A program made the translations under genes and the position numbers. Below, one piece after another: positions 60,372-64,000 of a stretch of DNA of 64,000 nucleotides. The stretch is from Porphyrobacter sp. ULC335 (GTDB taxonomy: Bacteria > Pseudomonadota > Alphaproteobacteria > Sphingomonadales > Sphingomonadaceae), in contig NZ_CP078091.1 in NCBI RefSeq assembly GCF_025917005.1, forward strand, positions 682,001 to 746,000. Direction: 5' to 3'. The stretch's first letter is position 1; the number at the start of each line of letters is the position of its first letter. The notes beneath the pieces were generated by a model, which did no database searches, had not been told where the DNA came from, and worked only from the letters and a program-made list of their open reading frames with translations.

Positions 60372-61148
60372 ATGGGCATGAAGCGCAAGGAATATGATGA
60401 GGCGCTCGCGCCGCTGACGCTCGAACTGGTCAGCATGGCGCGCTGGGTCAAGGCGAGCGGTGCGCGGATCGTGGTGCTGTTTGAAGGGCGCGACACCGCG
60501 GGGAAGGGCGGCGCGATCGGCGCGGTGCGCGAGGCGCTCAACCCGCGCCAGTGCCGCACCGTGGCGCTGTCGAAGCCGACCGAGGCCGAGATGGGTCAGT
60601 GGTATTTCCAGCGCTATGTCCCCCACCTGCCCACCGCGGGCGAGATCGTGCTGTTCGACCGGTCATGGTACAACCGCGCGGGCGTCGAGAAGGTGATGGG
60701 CTACGCTTCCGAGGCCCAGGTCGCGGCGTTTCTGGAAACGGCCCCCGCTTTCGAAAAGCTGCTGACCGACGACGGCATCCTATTGTTCAAATACTGGCTC
60801 GCCGCCGATCAGTCCGAGCAGGAGGGGCGGCTGCGCGAACGGCTGGAAGACCCGCTGAAACGCTGGAAGCTCTCGCCCATCGATCTCGCCGCGCGGGAGA
60901 AATACGACGACTACACCAAGGCGCGCGAGACGATGCTGGAGGCAACCCACACAAACCACGCGCCTTGGACCATCGTCGATTTCAATGATCAAAGGCGCGG
61001 GCGGCTGACGCTGGTCCGCGATCTGCTGTCGCGTATTCCCGATACGCATGAGGAGCCGGAAGCGATCACCTTCCCCGATCTCGGGCGGGAGCCGGTGGCG
61101 GAGAGCTACGGCGTGCTGAAGCCGATTGCGGATTTTCCGATCGGCTAG
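60372..61148 (+). CDS. ppk2: Polyphosphate kinase 2
   Basis: A 258-residue kinase that transfers phosphate between polyphosphate and nucleotides. Walker A is FEGRDTAGKGG (K45) and Walker B is LFDRSWYNRAGVE. The lid is in KRWKLSPIDLAAREKYDDYTKA (split: LKRWKLSPID; KYDDYTKARE). It is a one-domain class I or III type, which can regenerate ADP/ATP or GDP/GTP; the exact class cannot be read. AGGAGAG precedes ATG 60372; ATG 60378 is possible. The 3' end overlaps the convergent MaoC-type gene by four bases. Confidence 0.94.
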   Translation: MGMKRKEYDEALAPLTLELVSMARWVKASGARIVVLFEGRDTAGKGGAIGAVREALNPRQCRTVALSKPTEAEMGQWYFQRYVPHLPTAGEIVLFDRSWYNRAGVEKVMGYASEAQVAAFLETAPAFEKLLTDDGILLFKYWLAADQSEQEGRLRERLEDPLKRWKLSPIDLAAREKYDDYTKARETMLEATHTNHAPWTIVDFNDQRRGRLTLVRDLLSRIPDTHEEPEAITFPDLGREPVAESYGVLKPIADFPIG

Positions 61149-61993
61149 ACCGCTGCGCTCGCCGCCGTCACCTGTCGGCCATCATCGGCAAAGGCCGCCA
61201 GCTCGTACCCGCCCTCGCTCTTGCGCATCACCAGATGCAGCGGCTCGCCCGCGATGGCGGGAGAGAGCCCACGAAACTGGAATGACCGCAGCCGGTTCTC
61301 GCCAAGCTCAGTGGCGGCCAGTTGCAGCAGCAGGCTCGCGGTCAGCGGGCCGTGCACCACCAGTCCGCGATAGCGCTCGACCTCGCTGGCATAGGGCGTG
61401 TCATAGTGGATGCGGTGAGTGTTGAAGGTCAGCGCCGAGTAACGGAACAGCAGCCGCGCGTCGGGGGTGAGGGCGCGGTGGGCGTCCCAGCCGGCGGGGT
61501 CGAAGCGGCCCTCGGCCAAGGGCGGCGGAGACAGCGGCGCATCGGCGCTTGCGGCGTCGCGATAGACCAGTGTCTGGCTCTCGATCACCGCCAGCGTGCC
61601 GTTGGCCTTCGTCACATGCTCGATATCGACGAAGGCGAGGCGGCCCGAGCCGCCCGCCTTCTCGCTCACCGAGGCAACCTTGCTGACCCGCTCGATCACC
61701 GCGCCGATGGCGATGGGGGCGTGAAAGGCGATCTTGCTGGAGGCCCACATCCGGCGCGGCATGGGGAAGGGCGGGAGGAAGCTGTCCGGGCTGTCGTCGC
61801 GCGCCGGGTGACCATCCTCGCCCAGCTTCGCGGTGGGCGCCTCGGGCGCGCACAGCGCGAAGTGGATCCCCTGCGGCATGATCGCCGGGTGTGGGCGGGC
61901 GAGATCGAAGGTGGCGAGCCAGCGGTCGGCCAGCCCTTCATCGAGCCGGTCCTTCGCCCGCGTCTCGCGCCCGATCCACGCCTCGAAATTCAT
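61145..61993 (-). CDS. MaoC/HTD2-type acyl-CoA dehydratase
   Basis: A 282-residue double hot-dog hydratase of the FAS1-like dehydratase/HTD2 type. The N-terminal half has MWASSKIAFHAPIAIG with typical loop residues. The C-terminal half has the MaoC hydratase motif LTFNTHRIHYDTPYA (Asn/His-x5-His type) and VVHGPLTASLLLQL. Relatives include mesaconyl-C4-CoA hydratase. The neighbouring thiolase and 2-methylfumaryl-CoA isomerase-like gene fit that role, but it could serve another branched acyl-CoA pathway. The start overlaps the thiolase stop (ATGA). Confidence 0.85.
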   Translation of the reverse strand: MNFEAWIGRETRAKDRLDEGLADRWLATFDLARPHPAIMPQGIHFALCAPEAPTAKLGEDGHPARDDSPDSFLPPFPMPRRMWASSKIAFHAPIAIGAVIERVSKVASVSEKAGGSGRLAFVDIEHVTKANGTLAVIESQTLVYRDAASADAPLSPPPLAEGRFDPAGWDAHRALTPDARLLFRYSALTFNTHRIHYDTPYASEVERYRGLVVHGPLTASLLLQLAATELGENRLRSFQFRGLSPAIAGEPLHLVMRKSEGGYELAAFADDGRQVTAASAAV

Positions 61994-63216
61994 ACCGCGC
62001 GCTCGAACACGGCTGCAATGCCCTGACCGCCGCCGATGCACATGGTCTCAAGCCCGTAGCGCGCCCCGCGCCGGTGCATTTCATGCGCCATGTCGGCCAG
62101 AATACGCCCGCCGGTGGCGCCGATGGGATGGCCGAGGCTGATGCCCGATCCATTGACGTTGAGGATATCGCGGCGGCTGTCATCGTCGCTCCATCCCCAG
62201 CCCTTGAGCACGGCGAGCACCTGCGGCGCGAAAGCCTCGTTGAGCTCGACAAGGCCGATATCGTCCCAGCTATACCCGCGCCGCTCGAACAGCCGCTCCA
62301 CGGCGGGCACCGGGCCGATGCCCATCCGCGAAGGATCGCAGCCCGCCGCCGCCCAGCCGCCGAACCACAGCATCGGGGTAAGGCCGAGTTCCTCGAGCTT
62401 GTCCTCAGCCACCACCAGGCAGGCGGCGGCCGCGTCGTTCTGCTGGCTGGCATTACCTGCGGTGACGATGGCTTGCGGGTCACGCTTCCCGTCGATGGGG
62501 GCAAGCTTGCCGAGCGTCTCCATCGAAGCGTCCGTGCGGTAGCCCTCGTCATGGTCGAAGATCACCGGGTCGCCCTTCCGCTGCGGAATCGCGACGGGGA
62601 CGAGCTGCTCGGCGAACTTGCCCTCCGCCCATGCCCGCGCCGCATTCTGGTGCGAGCGGACGGCGAAAGCATCGGCTTCCTCGCGAGAAATGCCGTAATC
62701 CTTGGCGAGGTTCTCGGCGGTCTCGATCATGCCGGTGATGACGCCGAAGCGCTCGACCGGCTGGCTCATCACGCGGCCGCGGCTGAGGCGATCGTGCAGC
62801 ACCATGTCGCCCATTCGCACACCCCCGCGTGCAGCGAGGGTGTAGTGCTCGACATTCGACATCGATTCCACCCCGCCCGCCACGACCACATCGGCCATCC
62901 CGGTTTCGACCATCATCGCCGCCGTCGCCACCGCCTGCGCGCCCGATCCGCAGCGCCGGTCGAGCTGGAAGCCGGGCACCTCGATGGGCAGGCCCGCCGC
63001 AAGCCACGCCCAGTGACCGATCGCGGGTGCCTCGCCATTGCCGTAGCCTTGGGAGAACACCACGTCGTCCACGCGCGCGGGATCAATGCCGGAGCGCTCC
63101 ATCAGGGCTTTGAGGATCACCGCGCCCAACTGGCCCGCGTTCATGCTCGAAAGCCCGCCGAGGAACTTGCCCACCGGAGTGCGCAGGGGCGTGCAGATGG
63201 CGGCGCGTCTGGTCAT
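61990..63216 (-). CDS. Acetyl-CoA acetyltransferase family thiolase
   Basis: A 408-residue thiolase that condenses or cleaves acyl-CoAs. The acyl-enzyme Cys is C89 in DRRCGSGAQAV; the other active-site parts are NEAFAPQVLAV, GSGISLGHPIGATGGR (His) and CIGGGQG (Cys). Compared with biosynthetic thiolases the substrate loop is slightly different, so chain length is unknown. It could supply acetoacetyl-CoA to PhaB. It overlaps the CoA transferase gene upstream and the MaoC gene downstream by four bases each. Confidence 0.94.
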   Translation of the reverse strand: MTRRAAICTPLRTPVGKFLGGLSSMNAGQLGAVILKALMERSGIDPARVDDVVFSQGYGNGEAPAIGHWAWLAAGLPIEVPGFQLDRRCGSGAQAVATAAMMVETGMADVVVAGGVESMSNVEHYTLAARGGVRMGDMVLHDRLSRGRVMSQPVERFGVITGMIETAENLAKDYGISREEADAFAVRSHQNAARAWAEGKFAEQLVPVAIPQRKGDPVIFDHDEGYRTDASMETLGKLAPIDGKRDPQAIVTAGNASQQNDAAAACLVVAEDKLEELGLTPMLWFGGWAAAGCDPSRMGIGPVPAVERLFERRGYSWDDIGLVELNEAFAPQVLAVLKGWGWSDDDSRRDILNVNGSGISLGHPIGATGGRILADMAHEMHRRGARYGLETMCIGGGQGIAAVFERAV

Positions 63217-64000
63217 ATTCTGTCCTTGTCTGAAAGCGCCACCGTCCCCGCATCGACCAGCTTGCCGATCGCACCGGAGGTGAGGCCGAGCTTATCGGCA
63301 AGCACCTCCTCGGAATGTTGCCCGAGGTAGGGTGCTGGCGCAGGATCGCCCGCTTCTCGGCCCGGCAGGTTCGCGAAACTGCGGGTCGCGGGGTAATCGA
63401 AGCCCGAGGGGTTGGCTGGCGCAGGGCCGAACAGCGGGTTCTGCGCCACCAGCACCGGATCATTCGCCGCCTCGTAAGCGGTGCGGTAGCGTTCGAAGGT
63501 GCAGGCCTCAGCCGCCATGCGCGATTCGAGGGTGGCATAATCCATGCCGTCCGCCGCGCTCTGGAACAGCGCGAACAGCGCGGCGCGGTGCTGGAAGCGG
63601 GGTGTGTCCCCATCGGCGAAGCGCACGCTCGCTTCGGACTCAAGCGCGGCGATCCCCGCCTCCAGTCCGAAGGCTTTCACCAGCCCGCCCCATTGCTTGG
63701 GCGTGAGCGCAGCAACCATGAAGCGCACGCCGTCCTTGCTGCGGAAGTCGCGCCCGAATGCGCCCCAGATCGCATTGCCGAGCCGCTCGCGGTCGCCGCC
63801 GCGGTACAGCACCTCGGCCATCAGCCCGGCATTCGCCATCGTCCCGATCGCGACATCGCCGAGCGGCAGGCGCACTTCATTGCCCTCGCCCGTGCGGTCA
63901 CGGTGGCGCAGCGCGGCGAGCATCGCGAAGGCGCCATAGGCCCCGGTGATGAAGTCCCACGCGGGCAGCACCTGATTGACCGGCGGCGCGCTGGCGGCAT
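63213..64000 (-). CDS. CaiB/BaiF CoA transferase, 2-methylfumaryl-CoA isomerase-like (partial)
   Basis: Only the last 262 residues lie in the window; the gene continues past base 64000. It belongs to class III CoA transferases. The visible part, with PPVNQVLPAWDFITGAYGAF, LPLGDVAIGTMANAGLMAEV, GNAIWGAFGRDF and RFMVAALTPKQW, resembles 2-methylfumaryl-CoA isomerase of the 3-hydroxypropionate bicycle. Its C-terminus (QHSEEVLADKLGLTSGAIGKLVDAG) is the family's common end. The catalytic Asp would be upstream and may be outside the window. It heads, or is in, an operon with thiolase and hydratase. Confidence 0.85.
   Translation of the reverse strand, partial: AASAPPVNQVLPAWDFITGAYGAFAMLAALRHRDRTGEGNEVRLPLGDVAIGTMANAGLMAEVLYRGGDRERLGNAIWGAFGRDFRSKDGVRFMVAALTPKQWGGLVKAFGLEAGIAALESEASVRFADGDTPRFQHRAALFALFQSAADGMDYATLESRMAAEACTFERYRTAYEAANDPVLVAQNPLFGPAPANPSGFDYPATRSFANLPGREAGDPAPAPYLGQHSEEVLADKLGLTSGAIGKLVDAGTVALSDKDRI

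Overview
This 64 kb window is chromosomal DNA from a high-GC alphaproteobacterium. Gene content, gene order and protein style point to the Sphingomonadales, most likely the Erythrobacteraceae. The clues are a SUF-type Fe-S operon led by an Rrf2 regulator, DUF3576 upstream of leuS followed by lptE and holA, a PAS_5 protein, DUF2093 beside xseA, polyhydroxybutyrate genes, and many GTG starts with 1-4 base start/stop overlaps. I see no rRNA, tRNA, transposase, prophage or CRISPR array. Most of it is ordinary housekeeping sequence, densely packed on both strands.

Layout. 1-6.6 kb: a gene fragment, a sterol-desaturase-like hydroxylase with a DUF2141 protein, a PAS_5 protein, then an envelope quality-control set (BepA-like M48 protease with TPRs, DsbA-like oxidoreductase, second M48 protease). 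6.6-11.7 kb: a LytS/LytTR two-component pair, nadC, two small related membrane proteins, an RNase T2 and a small SPFH-tail-like membrane protein. 11.7-18.6 kb: a structured intergenic region, a small tail-anchored-like protein, tadA, rpmB, a phytase-esterase-like protein, DUF2093, xseA and purD sharing overlapping start codons on opposite strands, a NADAR protein, a lipoprotein cytochrome c, and a perfect parS site. 18.6-21.9 kb: an adenosine kinase-like PfkB kinase, an EI24 protein, a lipoprotein and an unrecognised internally repeated protein.

21.8-31.2 kb (minus strand): the suf operon. It runs from a promoter and operator at about 30.35 kb through sufR, sufB, five non-suf genes, sufC, sufD, sufS, a sufT-like gene, a GNAT gene, a sufA-like gene and an SRPBCC gene. 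The five inserted genes include a DUF559 protein, a truncated copy of its N-terminus and a low-GC orphan. An AraC regulator lies just upstream, and a candidate small RNA with its own promoter and terminator lies between it and pyrD. 31.5-39 kb: pyrD, a lipoprotein gamma-glutamyltransferase, a long-chain acyl-CoA synthetase, a periplasmic protein, a membrane-anchored HTH/DUF4019 protein and a serine hydrolase.

39-53.5 kb: acetoacetyl-CoA reductase, a G-rich tandem array, a beta-barrel-like protein, DUF3576-leuS-lptE-holA, a polyprenyl sugar phosphotransferase, lptA-lptC-RNase D on the minus strand, ung and an enoyl-CoA hydratase, two small orphans and a PHB depolymerase. 53.7-64 kb: an ABC exporter, an M13 protease, hairpin-rich DNA, uppP, phenylalanine hydroxylase, PPK2, and a minus-strand set of MaoC-type hydratase, thiolase and CoA transferase that runs off the window.

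How the genes work together. The suf genes form one translationally coupled unit under a Rrf2 regulator. The lpt genes, uppP and the sugar transferase serve envelope polysaccharides. phaB and phaZ make and break down PHB. The last three genes look like a C4/C5 acyl-CoA pathway. Nothing here is a complete, clearly new multi-gene system. The points best worth testing are the candidate small RNA at 31360-31470, the cargo genes inside the suf operon, the NADAR gene coupled to purD, and the shared-start arrangement of xseA and purD.
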